From Gammaproteobacteria bacterium (GTDB taxonomy: Bacteria; Pseudomonadota; Gammaproteobacteria; Steroidobacterales; XN24), in NCBI GenBank assembly GCA_029287575.1, contig JARFQW010000183.1, positions 1 to 38,895 of the forward strand: a stretch of DNA of 38,895 nucleotides, written 5' to 3'. The notes under the pieces were generated by a model, which saw only the letters and a program-made list of their open reading frames with translations, was not told where the DNA came from and did not search any database. The translations under genes and the position numbers were made by a program. Positions 8,867-16,112 of this stretch are shown here, piece by piece (position 1 is the first letter of the stretch; every line of letters starts with the position of its first letter).

Positions 8867-9817
8867 ATGGCCATGCCGGAGAGTCTGCGGGGCCGTCTTC
8901 GGCTGCCCGTCGTGGCCGCGCCCATGTTTCTCGTCTCCGGGCCGGAACTGGTCATCGAGGCCAGCCGGGCCGGCATTCTTGGGACGTTCCCGGCGCTCAA
9001 CCAGCGGTCCTCTGAGGGCTTCGAGGCGTGGCTGACCGAGATCCGGGAGACCCTGGAGCCGCTTGGCGAGGACGCCGCGCCGTACGGGGTGAACCTGATT
9101 GTCCACCGGACCAATCCTCGTCTGGAAGCCGACCTTGAGCTGTGTGTGAAACACCGGGTTCCCGTTGTGATCACCTCCCTGGGCGCGGTGGCCGACCTCG
9201 TGGATGCGGTCCACGGCTACGGCGGCGTCGTGTTCCACGACGTGGTCAACCTGCGCCATGCCCGCAAGGCGGCGGATGCCGGAGTCGACGGGCTGATTGC
9301 CGTGGCCGCCGGCGCGGGCGGGCATGCGGGCAGCATGAGCCCGTTCGCGCTGGTGACCGAGATCCGGCAGTTCTTCGACAAGACGGTGCTTCTGGCCGGA
9401 TGCATGGGCGATGGCCGTCATGTGGCCGCGGCCCGGGCGCTGGGGGCGGACCTTGCGTACATGGGCACCCGGTTCATCGCCACCCGGGAGAGCCGCGCCC
9501 CGGCGGAATACAAAGACATGATCGTGTCGTCTGCCGCGGGCGACATCGTCTACAGCGACGCGATCTCCGGAGTCCCGGCCAATTTTCTCGGCGCCAGTCT
9601 GCAAGCCAATGGCTATGATCTCGCCGAACTGACCGCCCGTGGTCTGGGCCAGGGGCAGCTCAAGCCGATCGGCGACGAGGCCAAGGTCTGGAAGACCGTG
9701 TGGTCGGCGGGCCAGGGGGTTGGGGATATCGTCGATGTGCCGGCTACCGCGGATCTCGTGGATCGACTGCATTCGGAGTACCGCAGCGCACTGGCCGCAC
9801 TTGCGGAACACGATTGA
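8867..9817 (+). CDS. Nitronate monooxygenase-like flavoprotein (2-nitropropane dioxygenase family)
   Basis: A 316-residue TIM-barrel FMN protein. It starts LRLPVVAAPMFLVSGPELVIE, has VAAGAGGHAG with the family catalytic histidine (His153), and the phosphate-binding region LLAGCMGDGRHVAAARALGADLAYMGTRF. The family oxidises alkyl nitronates; many members in lipid operons have no proven substrate. Its place between an acyl-CoA dehydrogenase and a racemase-like CoA enzyme suggests redox repair or an enoyl-reductase-like step in acyl-CoA turnover, but that is speculation. The stop overlaps the start of the next gene (TGATG at 9815-9819), indicating translational coupling. Confidence 0.85.
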   Translation: MAMPESLRGRLRLPVVAAPMFLVSGPELVIEASRAGILGTFPALNQRSSEGFEAWLTEIRETLEPLGEDAAPYGVNLIVHRTNPRLEADLELCVKHRVPVVITSLGAVADLVDAVHGYGGVVFHDVVNLRHARKAADAGVDGLIAVAAGAGGHAGSMSPFALVTEIRQFFDKTVLLAGCMGDGRHVAAARALGADLAYMGTRFIATRESRAPAEYKDMIVSSAAGDIVYSDAISGVPANFLGASLQANGYDLAELTARGLGQGQLKPIGDEAKVWKTVWSAGQGVGDIVDVPATADLVDRLHSEYRSALAALAEHD

Positions 9818-10995
9818 TGGGCCCGCTGTCCGGCCGCCTCATCATCGAAGTCGCGGGGCTCGGTGCGGGTCCCTATTGCGGAATGATGCTCGCCGACATG
9901 GGCGCGGACGTGATTCGGGTGGAGCGGCTTCCCCTGTTGCCCCTGCATGGCGCGCTCCCCGACCCGCTGGCTCGCAGCCGCCGGTCGATTGCCTTGAACC
10001 TCAAGGATCCCGACGGCGTGGAGGCCTTGCTGCGGCTGGCGGATCAGGCCGATGCCCTGTTCGAGGGTTATCGACCCGGGGTCGCGGAGCGCCTCGGATT
10101 CGGCCCGGACGCCTGCCAGGCCCGAAATCCGCGCCTGGTCTATGGCCGGGTCACCGGCTGGGGCCAGAACGGCCCGCTGGCCAACGCCGCCGGACACGAT
10201 CTCAACTACATTGCCCTGTCCGGGGCGCTCCACAGCATGGGTGTGATCGGAGGCAAGCCGGTGCCGCCGCTCAACCTCGTGGGAGATTTTGGCGGCGGTG
10301 GGCTGTTGCTCGCCTTCGGCATGGTCTGTGCGCTGCTGGAGCGTGAGTCCTCGGGCCGGGGCCAGGTCGTCGATGCGGCCATGCTGGACGGGGCGGCGTC
10401 GTTCATGGCGATGTTCTGGGGATTCCGGGCGATGGGAATGTTCCGCGACGACACCGGCTCCAACGTGCTGGGTGGAGCGGCTCACTTCTACGATACCTAC
10501 GAGTGCGCGGACGGCCGCTTTGTCAGCATCGCGTCGCTGGAACCTGCGTTCTATGAGCTGCTGATCGAAAAGGCCGGTCTGGATAAGGACCGCTTCGGGC
10601 CGCATGGATTCCGGCTGGGCGTGCCGCCCGACGAAACGGCCTGGGCCGGGTTGAAGCAGGTGCTGGCGGACGTCATGCGGACCCGCACCCGGGACGAGTG
10701 GTGCCGGATCATGGAGGGAACCGACGTCTGTTTTGCGCCCGTGCTGGGGCTCTCGGAGGCGCCTGATCACCCCCACAATGCCGCACGGGGCACGTTCACC
10801 GAGGTCGGCGGCGTGATGCAGAATGCGCCCGCGCCGAGGTTCAGCCGAAGCCAGGCCGGAGAACCGCGTCCCCCGCGGCCCCAGGGTGCCGACGGCCGCG
10901 AAGTACTGGAAACGATCGCGGGCTACAAACCCGCCGAGGTGGATGCCCTCGCGGCATCCGGGGCAGTGGTTATCCGCAACGGAGCAAAGCAATGA
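9817..10995 (+). CDS. CoA-transferase family III protein, alpha-methylacyl-CoA racemase-like
   Basis: A 392-residue CaiB/BaiF-fold protein. It resembles alpha-methylacyl-CoA racemase more than formyl-CoA transferase: His127 (GHDLNYIALSG) and Asp157 (NLVGDFGGGG) fall almost exactly on the racemase catalytic pair His126/Asp156, and FYDTYECADGRFVSIASLE matches the racemase C-terminal segment. Racemases invert 2-methyl branches so that the S-specific acyl-CoA dehydrogenase can act, which fits the upstream gene. I chose the ATG at 9817 because it overlaps the preceding stop and begins the canonical GRLIIEVAGLGAGPY N-terminus. It ends in an ATGA overlap with the next crotonase gene. Confidence 0.9.
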   Translation: MGPLSGRLIIEVAGLGAGPYCGMMLADMGADVIRVERLPLLPLHGALPDPLARSRRSIALNLKDPDGVEALLRLADQADALFEGYRPGVAERLGFGPDACQARNPRLVYGRVTGWGQNGPLANAAGHDLNYIALSGALHSMGVIGGKPVPPLNLVGDFGGGGLLLAFGMVCALLERESSGRGQVVDAAMLDGAASFMAMFWGFRAMGMFRDDTGSNVLGGAAHFYDTYECADGRFVSIASLEPAFYELLIEKAGLDKDRFGPHGFRLGVPPDETAWAGLKQVLADVMRTRTRDEWCRIMEGTDVCFAPVLGLSEAPDHPHNAARGTFTEVGGVMQNAPAPRFSRSQAGEPRPPRPQGADGREVLETIAGYKPAEVDALAASGAVVIRNGAKQ

Positions 10996-11789
10996 GCGAA
11001 CGAATCGAACTGGACATGGATGCCGGGCTGGCGCTGGTCCGTCTGAACAGACCGGATAAAAAGAATGCCCTGGACCCGGACATGTTTGCGGCCCTCGACG
11101 AGATCCTCACCCGGCTTTCGTCGGACCCGGAGGTTCGCGTGGTCATTCTTTCCGGGGCCGGTGCGGCATTCTGCGCCGGCCTGGACATTTCCTCGTTCGC
11201 AGCCGCGCCAGATCTCGTGCCGTCGCTAATGCGGCCGATACCCGGAAAGGATTACAACATGGCGCAGCGAGTGGCGTGGGGCTGGCGCGAGCTGCCTGTG
11301 CCCGTTATTGCGGCACTCGACGGCGAGGTGTTCGGCGGCGGGCTGCAGATAGCGCTGGCCGCGGATATCCGGATCGCCGGGCCGAAGGCGCGCCTTTCGG
11401 TCATGGAAATTCGCTGGGGACTGATTCCCGACATGTCGGCCGGCCAGACCCTGCGCGGACTGATCCGGGCGGACCTCGCGCGGGAACTGACCTACACCGG
11501 CCGGGTCGTGCCGGCGGAGGAGGCGGCAGACATTGGCCTCGTAACCCGCGTCGATCCGAAACCGCTGGATGCGGCCGTCACTCTGGGCCGGACCATCGCC
11601 GCGCAGTCCCCGGATGCAATTCGCGCCGCCAAGAGGCTGTTCAACGAGGCCTGGTCCGAGTCCGCGGGCGACGGACTGCGCCGCGAAGCACAGCTGCAGG
11701 GGAGCCTGTTCGGCCGGCCAAATCAGCTCGAGGCGGTTGCGGCGAACTTCGAGAAGCGAGCGCCCGCATTCGGGCCGCCGGCTGACTGA
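10992..11789 (+). CDS. Crotonase-family enoyl-CoA hydratase/isomerase (dienoyl-isomerase-like active site)
   Basis: A 265-residue crotonase with GAAFCAGLDISSF (57-69) and FGGGLQIALAADIRI (114-128). The first hydratase glutamate is Gln119; Glu139 (LSVMEIRWG) keeps the second, and Asp147 (LIPDMSAG) is added. The Glu-x7-Asp pair has the spacing of Glu196/Asp204 in rat delta3,5-delta2,4-dienoyl-CoA isomerase, whose third acid is here a glutamine. A dienoyl-CoA isomerase-like activity is thus possible, but an ordinary family annotation is safer. Translation is coupled to the racemase gene through ATGA. Confidence 0.87.
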   Translation: MSERIELDMDAGLALVRLNRPDKKNALDPDMFAALDEILTRLSSDPEVRVVILSGAGAAFCAGLDISSFAAAPDLVPSLMRPIPGKDYNMAQRVAWGWRELPVPVIAALDGEVFGGGLQIALAADIRIAGPKARLSVMEIRWGLIPDMSAGQTLRGLIRADLARELTYTGRVVPAEEAADIGLVTRVDPKPLDAAVTLGRTIAAQSPDAIRAAKRLFNEAWSESAGDGLRREAQLQGSLFGRPNQLEAVAANFEKRAPAFGPPAD

Positions 11790-11794
11790 AGACG

Positions 11795-12616
11795 ATGAGC
11801 GCTCCGCCCTTTGCCGGCAAGAGCGTTGCCCTGGTGCTCGGCAGCGGCGGCGCGCGGGGCCTTGCCCACATCGGCGTCATCGAGCACGTCATCGCCCTGG
11901 GTTTCGATATCCGCTACATCGCCGGCAGTTCCATGGGCGCGGTGGTCGGCGGGATTTACGCGGCCGGCAAGCTGGATTCCTATGCGGCCTGGGCCCGGGG
12001 ACTCCAGCGGCGGGACATCATCAGCCTGCTGGACCTGTCCTTTGGTCTGCAAGGCCTGTTCAAGGGCGAACGCATTATCGCCGAACTCAAACACCTGACC
12101 GGCGAGCGCAATATTGAAGACCTGGACATCGGGTTTACCGCGGTCGCGACCGATATTCACGAACAGCGCGAGGTCTGGATCAACAGCGGGCCCCTGTTCG
12201 ACGCCATACGCGCGTCTACCGCGATGCCCACCGTGTTTACGCCGCATCACCACATGGGGCGGGTGCTGGTGGACGGCGGACTGCTCAATCCGGTGCCGAT
12301 TGCGCCGGCGCTGAATCACGACGTGGACCTGATCATTGCCGTGACTCTCAACGGCAGACAGGAAGGGGCGCTGGATATCGCCGCCGCGGGCGTGGATCTG
12401 GGGGCCCCGGAAGTTCCCGGTATCTTCGACCTCATCTCCATGACCGTGGACACCATGCAGACATCGATTTCACGGATGAAGCTGGCGGCCTACTCGCCGG
12501 ACATCGTGATCGAGATCCCCCGGAATGTCTGTACATTCTACGATTACCACAAGGCGGAAATGCTCATCGACCTGGGCCGCGAGAAGGCGCAGGCCGTGCT
12601 CGGCCCGGTGGACTGA
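11795..12616 (+). CDS. Patatin-like phospholipase
   Basis: A 273-residue patatin-domain acyl hydrolase of the RssA type. It has the oxyanion loop LVLGSGGARGLAHIGVIE (13-30), the nucleophile elbow AGSSMGAVVGG (Ser46) and the catalytic aspartate in VDGGLLNPVPI (Asp160), so the Ser-Asp dyad is complete. No signal peptide is visible, so it likely works in the cytoplasm or at the inner membrane. It follows the crotonase after five bases and is the last gene of the lipid operon; releasing fatty acids from phospholipids for the upstream enzymes is a reasonable but untested role. Its stop abuts the stop of the convergent porin gene. Confidence 0.9.
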   Translation: MSAPPFAGKSVALVLGSGGARGLAHIGVIEHVIALGFDIRYIAGSSMGAVVGGIYAAGKLDSYAAWARGLQRRDIISLLDLSFGLQGLFKGERIIAELKHLTGERNIEDLDIGFTAVATDIHEQREVWINSGPLFDAIRASTAMPTVFTPHHHMGRVLVDGGLLNPVPIAPALNHDVDLIIAVTLNGRQEGALDIAAAGVDLGAPEVPGIFDLISMTVDTMQTSISRMKLAAYSPDIVIEIPRNVCTFYDYHKAEMLIDLGREKAQAVLGPVD

Positions 12617-13327
12617 CTACCAGGGGAACGTGGTCGTGACGCTGAACACGATCCGGTCGTCGTTCGCGTTGGCGCCGCCGGTGTCCTTGAAGTCCCCGTC
12701 CAGATCCGTGTCGTAGTAGCCGACCTCGAGGTCGAAGTTGCCAATGCTTCGGCCCAGAGCCACCGACCAGTCGGCGTATTCCTCCAGCCCGGTATCGTCG
12801 GCGAATTCCTCATCGAGAGCGTCACCGTCGGTATAGCCGGCATGCAGGCCGAGCCAAAGCCCCAGAGGCAAGTCGAATGAGGCGTTGGCGTCCACGTACC
12901 AGGCCGGTTCGCCGATGCCGAAAAAATTGTCCGTGTAGTAGTAGGTGGCATCCAGCCAGCGCCAGCCGGCGCCGAAATAGACCTCGCCGTAGTCCAGCCC
13001 GTCCGATGCGCCAGGGTAGTTGTAATAGATGATCCCCATGTCCAGGGAGAAATCGTCGCCGAACTCCGGCGCATAGCCCGCATACCAGTTGAGCTCGATG
13101 TCCTCGTTACAGCAGTCGTCGAAGTCCACGTTGCTGCCCCACAGCCCCACGTAGCCGCCGCTGTCGCCCTCGAAGTCGATGCTGCCCTGTAGCGCGGGGT
13201 CCTCCGCCGTCTGGCTGATGCCTCGAAACACGTAGTCCGAGGTCGCCGTCCACGTGGAGCTGAGTTCAGCGAACAGCGGTGTCGGCAGGAGAGCGGTGGC
13301 CGCCAGCCAGAGCATGAATCGTCGCAT
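12617..13327 (-). CDS. TorF-family putative outer-membrane porin
   Basis: Predicted 236 residues with a clear Sec signal peptide (MRRFMLWLAATALLPTPLFA, cleavage near 20/21). The mature start ELSSTWTATSDYVFRGISQT is characteristic of the TorF/TIGR02001 group. The rest alternates aromatic and polar residues like beta strands, is strongly acidic (many DD/DE turns) and ends in ATTFPW with a terminal aromatic residue, as outer-membrane barrels do. TorF proteins are assumed to be porins; the solute is unknown. The ATG is preceded by GAGGTAAC. The acidic loops could indicate a saline habitat. The gap 13328-13479 upstream shows no confident promoter. Confidence 0.85.
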   Translation of the reverse strand: MRRFMLWLAATALLPTPLFAELSSTWTATSDYVFRGISQTAEDPALQGSIDFEGDSGGYVGLWGSNVDFDDCCNEDIELNWYAGYAPEFGDDFSLDMGIIYYNYPGASDGLDYGEVYFGAGWRWLDATYYYTDNFFGIGEPAWYVDANASFDLPLGLWLGLHAGYTDGDALDEEFADDTGLEEYADWSVALGRSIGNFDLEVGYYDTDLDGDFKDTGGANANDDRIVFSVTTTFPW

Positions 13328-13479
13328 CGTGGGTTACCTCAATAGGCCTGAAGGATGGCGTTTCCGGATCACGGGGCTTCGAAGAGACGCAAAGGATAGT
13401 CGTGGAACAATCCGGGGGGAAGACGATCAAATGCCGGCCGCCGTGGCCTCGGACCGGCCACCGGGAATCAAGGGTGGAT

Positions 13480-14193
13480 TCAGGCCTTGTCGGGGCGACT
13501 CTGGATGACCCCCTTGCGGAAGCGCCTCAGGTTCACGGTGACATCGGCCACCCGTTTGGCCCAGCCCTGTTGAGAAGCCTTGAGAGGGCTGGCATCGAAG
13601 TAGGCCTCCTCGAAGGCGGTCACGAGTTCCGGCTGATGTTCGAGGCAGTGGCGCCGGAACTTTGCCAGCTCCCGGCCGACGAAGAGGACCATGGCGGGGG
13701 TGGGTCGGGGATAGACGCGGGCCCTGCCGAGATCCACGAACCCGAGGTCTCCGTCCTGGAGGGTGAGAAAATTGCCCTTCAGCGCGTCATCGGTCACGAC
13801 GCCCCGGGCGTGGGCCGCGGCAAGCAGGCGCGCCGCCTGGCGGGCCTCGACCAGCCCGAAGCAGTCCACCGGCGAGCCAGGCAGATAGCTGCGCACGTAC
13901 TCCATGATTGCCTTTTTGTCGTGGTCGCGGCGGCGGTATCCCACGCTACGCGGAAAGGGCAGCCCTTCGAGGCGCGATAGGGCCTCATGCTCGATTTTCC
14001 ACAGCGGCCGGGGATGCTGGGTGCCGGGGTCCCACGTAAAGCGCTTCAACACGAAGCGCTGATCCAGGACAAACACCTCCCGCAAGGCATCCCGGCGCCG
14101 GCGGGTGCGGACGTTCTCGGCGTGCCGGGCGGCATCGAGGATACGTTCTACCTCGGCTTCATCGACGCTTTCGTTGCGGGAGTTGCCGGCCAC
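13480..14193 (-). CDS. LPS-kinase-like (InaA/WaaY/KdkA-type) small protein kinase fold
   Basis: A 237-residue soluble protein with a minimal kinase core: an ATP-site lysine (FVLKRF, Lys50), a helix glutamate (IEHEALSRL, Glu68 or Glu70), the catalytic loop VTDDALKGNFL (133-143; aspartate and asparagine in the Asp-x4-Asn arrangement) and the metal aspartate in GFVDLGRAR (Asp154). This pattern is found in bacterial lipopolysaccharide core kinases and their RIO-like relatives. No signal or membrane segment is visible. The start is a GTG at 14193 with AAGGTGAG upstream. It is divergent to a WaaE-type glycosyltransferase, which supports a role in LPS core phosphorylation. The sugar phosphorylated is unknown. 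Confidence 0.72.
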   Translation of the reverse strand: MAGNSRNESVDEAEVERILDAARHAENVRTRRRRDALREVFVLDQRFVLKRFTWDPGTQHPRPLWKIEHEALSRLEGLPFPRSVGYRRRDHDKKAIMEYVRSYLPGSPVDCFGLVEARQAARLLAAAHARGVVTDDALKGNFLTLQDGDLGFVDLGRARVYPRPTPAMVLFVGRELAKFRRHCLEHQPELVTAFEEAYFDASPLKASQQGWAKRVADVTVNLRRFRKGVIQSRPDKA

Positions 14194-14335
14194 GCTTGCT
14201 CACCTTCGACCACTGCCTGTTGCCCGCGTCGGGGAGTTACCGCCAGGGCAGACACGAGAACCATAGCGCATGGCCGCGGCGTGCGTCCGTACCGGCCGTG
14301 CCGGATGTGAAGCCGGGCTGGGATATGATGAACCG

Positions 14336-15097
14336 ATGATCGCTGTCAGCGCCGTCATTATCACCTTCAACGAAGAGCAGGACCTGCCCCGCACCCTGGC
14401 GGCTCTGGACTGGGCGGATGAGATCCTCGTCGTGGATTCCGGTAGCACCGACGCCACCCTCAAGATCGCTGCCGCCACCCCGAAGTGCCGGATTCTGCAC
14501 CGCGATTTCGACGGGTACGGGCCGCAGAAACGCCATGCCGTGGAGCAGGCCGCCCACGACTGGGTGTTCAGCGTGGATGCCGATGAGGTCGTGAGCCCCG
14601 AGCTGGCGGATTCGATCCGCGGCCTGCTGGCCGCCGGAGAGCCGCCCCGTGCGGGCTACGAAGTCCAGCGGCGTCTGTGTTTTCTCGGCCGGGAGTTCCG
14701 GTTCGGCCGCGAGTCCAATGCGCCGGTGCTGCGTCTGTTCGATCGCAGAAGAGGCGCGGTGCAGGATGTGCCGGTTCACGAACGGGTGGAGATCGAGGGC
14801 GCGGCCGGCCGGCTCGACGGGACCCTGCTCCACTACAGCTACCGGGACCTGGATGACTACTTCGACAAGTTCAACAAGTACACAACGGCCGTTGCACACA
14901 AGATGCGGAGCCGGGGGAAAACGGCATCAGCATGGGATTTCGCTGTTCGTCTGCCGGTGGCGTTTCTTACTTACTATTTCGTGCATGGCAACGTACTGAA
15001 CGGATTTCCCGGTCTTGTCTGGTCGATCCTGTCTGCCTACTACCGGGCGGTGCGCTACCTGAAGCTCTACGAGCTGGATCGGCTCCCTTCCCGCTGA
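14336..15097 (+). CDS. WaaE/KdtX-type family 2 glycosyltransferase
   Basis: A 253-residue GT-A fold enzyme beginning SAVIITFNEEQDLPRTL, with ILVVDSGSTDAT (nucleotide binding, about 32-43) and FSVDADEVVSPE (DxD-like metal site, near 80-90). The C-terminal 50 residues hold amphipathic or hydrophobic stretches (VRLPVAFLTYYFVHGNVLNG, then LSAYYRAVRYLKLYEL), as in WaaE-type LPS core glucosyltransferases that work at the inner face of the inner membrane. I chose the ATG at 14336 because the fold begins there; no good ribosome site precedes it. A TATGAT hexamer ends seven bases before the ATG, so a leaderless transcript is possible. The divergent gap 14194-14335 shows nothing else clear. Confidence 0.86.
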   Translation: MIAVSAVIITFNEEQDLPRTLAALDWADEILVVDSGSTDATLKIAAATPKCRILHRDFDGYGPQKRHAVEQAAHDWVFSVDADEVVSPELADSIRGLLAAGEPPRAGYEVQRRLCFLGREFRFGRESNAPVLRLFDRRRGAVQDVPVHERVEIEGAAGRLDGTLLHYSYRDLDDYFDKFNKYTTAVAHKMRSRGKTASAWDFAVRLPVAFLTYYFVHGNVLNGFPGLVWSILSAYYRAVRYLKLYELDRLPSR

Positions 15098-15098
15098 C

Positions 15099-15347
15099 CG
15101 GGTCGCCGGCGTACCGGCGTCCCCGCGAGAGAAGCGTTTCGTCAAACTAGTCGGGGAGTGGAACACCGGGCGGGATCTCCAGCCCGGCATGGCGGTCATC
15201 CGAAAGGCCTTCGAGCCTCTTTGGCAGCGCGCCCGGGCTGTTCCCGTTGGCCACGTTCAGGAGGGTCTTGCCGTCCGCCAGGCAGGGCACGACGGATCGG
15301 CGCCAGCACGATTCGACCGGGGCCAGCGCGTCTTCGGATGGCCGTGG
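15099..15347 (-). pseudogene. gpmA: C-terminal remnant of 2,3-bisphosphoglycerate-dependent phosphoglycerate mutase
   Basis: Minus-strand translation from 15347 gives SVVPCLADGKTLLNVANGNS, then ALPKRLEGLSDD and LEIPPGVPLPD. It aligns with the dPGM C-terminus (in E. coli [20 protein letters not shown], then ALVKYLDNMSEEE and LNIPTGVPLVYEFDEN). The catalytic histidine of AHGNS is asparagine. An in-frame TAG (15147-15149) follows PLPD, yet the homology resumes behind it as FDETLLSRGRRYAGDP, matching the family end FDENFKPLKRYYLGN. Only about the last 80 of some 250 residues remain. The frame continues directly from the NYN stop codon, so the front of the gene was lost. It cannot encode an active mutase. 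Confidence 0.82.
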
Positions 15348-16100
15348 TCAGGTAGACTTCGGCCGCACCTTGAAATTGCCTTTGCCCTCGTCATAGTCGA
15401 GCTCGATGAGGCCCCGGGCCTGGGCGTCTTTCAGCATGTCGGAAAAGCTGCCGTAGCCGTAGTAGGTTTCGCTGAATCCCGGATGAACCCGCCGAATGGT
15501 CTGTTTGACCATGGAACCCCAGAGCTGATCGTAATCCGCGTCCAGCGACTCCACGATCTCGACCAGCCGCTCCATGGCCTCGGTCTTTTTGTCTCTGTTC
15601 GCGGTCTTCCGGCCACGCACTTTCTTCGCCTGTCTGGCGAGGTCGTCGTAGTAGATGAACTCGTCACAGCTCGTGATCAACAGGTCGGACGTGGAGCTCT
15701 TGACGCCGCAGCCCAGAACGCGTTTGTCGTTCTCCTTGAGCTTGGAGACCAGCGGCGAGAAGTCACTGTCACCGGATATGAGCGCAAAAATGTCGATGTG
15801 AGATTTCGAATAGCAGAGATCGATTGCGTCGACGACCATATGGATGTCGGCGCTGTTCTTGCCCCCCTGGCGCGTCTGGGGAATATCGATCATTTCCACC
15901 CCCTGGGCGTGGAATTCCCGGGTGAAATCCCGGTAACCGCTCCAGTCGCAATAGGCGCGCTTGAATACGATGCGACCCTTTTCCAGCAGGCGCTTTAGCA
16001 CCAGCTCGATCCGGAACTTCCCCTCACCTTTCATATCTCGCGCGCCGAGCGCGAGATTCTCGAAATCCACGAAAACGGCGATCAGCGGCTCCTGAGCCAT
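15348..16100 (-). CDS. NYN-domain (PIN-like) RNase with OST-HTH/LOTUS-like C-terminus
   Basis: A 250-residue LabA/DUF88-type protein. The NYN nuclease domain (about 1-155) has the acidic metal site: Asp12 in VFVDFENLALG, Asp85 in KNSADIHMVVDAIDL, and Asp111/Asp113 in ISGDSDFSPLV. After a basic linker (157-173) comes a roughly 75-residue winged-helix segment (MERLVEIVESL to GNFKVRP) resembling the OST-HTH/LOTUS RNA-binding domain common behind bacterial NYN domains. RNA cleavage or processing is the expected activity; the target is unknown. The gene follows glutamate dehydrogenase by 12 bases with its own GGAG site, so it is probably cotranscribed. A degraded phosphoglycerate mutase tail follows its stop in frame. 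Confidence 0.9.
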   Translation of the reverse strand: MAQEPLIAVFVDFENLALGARDMKGEGKFRIELVLKRLLEKGRIVFKRAYCDWSGYRDFTREFHAQGVEMIDIPQTRQGGKNSADIHMVVDAIDLCYSKSHIDIFALISGDSDFSPLVSKLKENDKRVLGCGVKSSTSDLLITSCDEFIYYDDLARQAKKVRGRKTANRDKKTEAMERLVEIVESLDADYDQLWGSMVKQTIRRVHPGFSETYYGYGSFSDMLKDAQARGLIELDYDEGKGNFKVRPKST

Positions 16101-16112
16101 CGGGACTCTCCT

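Noticed and set aside
7670..9811. 713-codon open frame on the minus strand opposite the acyl-CoA dehydrogenase and nitronate-monooxygenase-like genes
   Set aside because: It mirrors strongly recognisable genes, its residues are low-complexity (Arg/His/Gly/Pro) without domains, and such antisense frames are expected at this GC content.
14927..15199. Minus-strand 90-codon frame across the gap behind the glycosyltransferase gene
   Set aside because: It is in a different frame from the mutase remnant, overlaps the glycosyltransferase 3' end and has no recognisable motif.
15189..15998. 269-codon plus-strand frame opposite the NYN gene and the gap
   Set aside because: It is antisense to the NYN gene and to the phosphoglycerate mutase remnant, which explains the sequence better.
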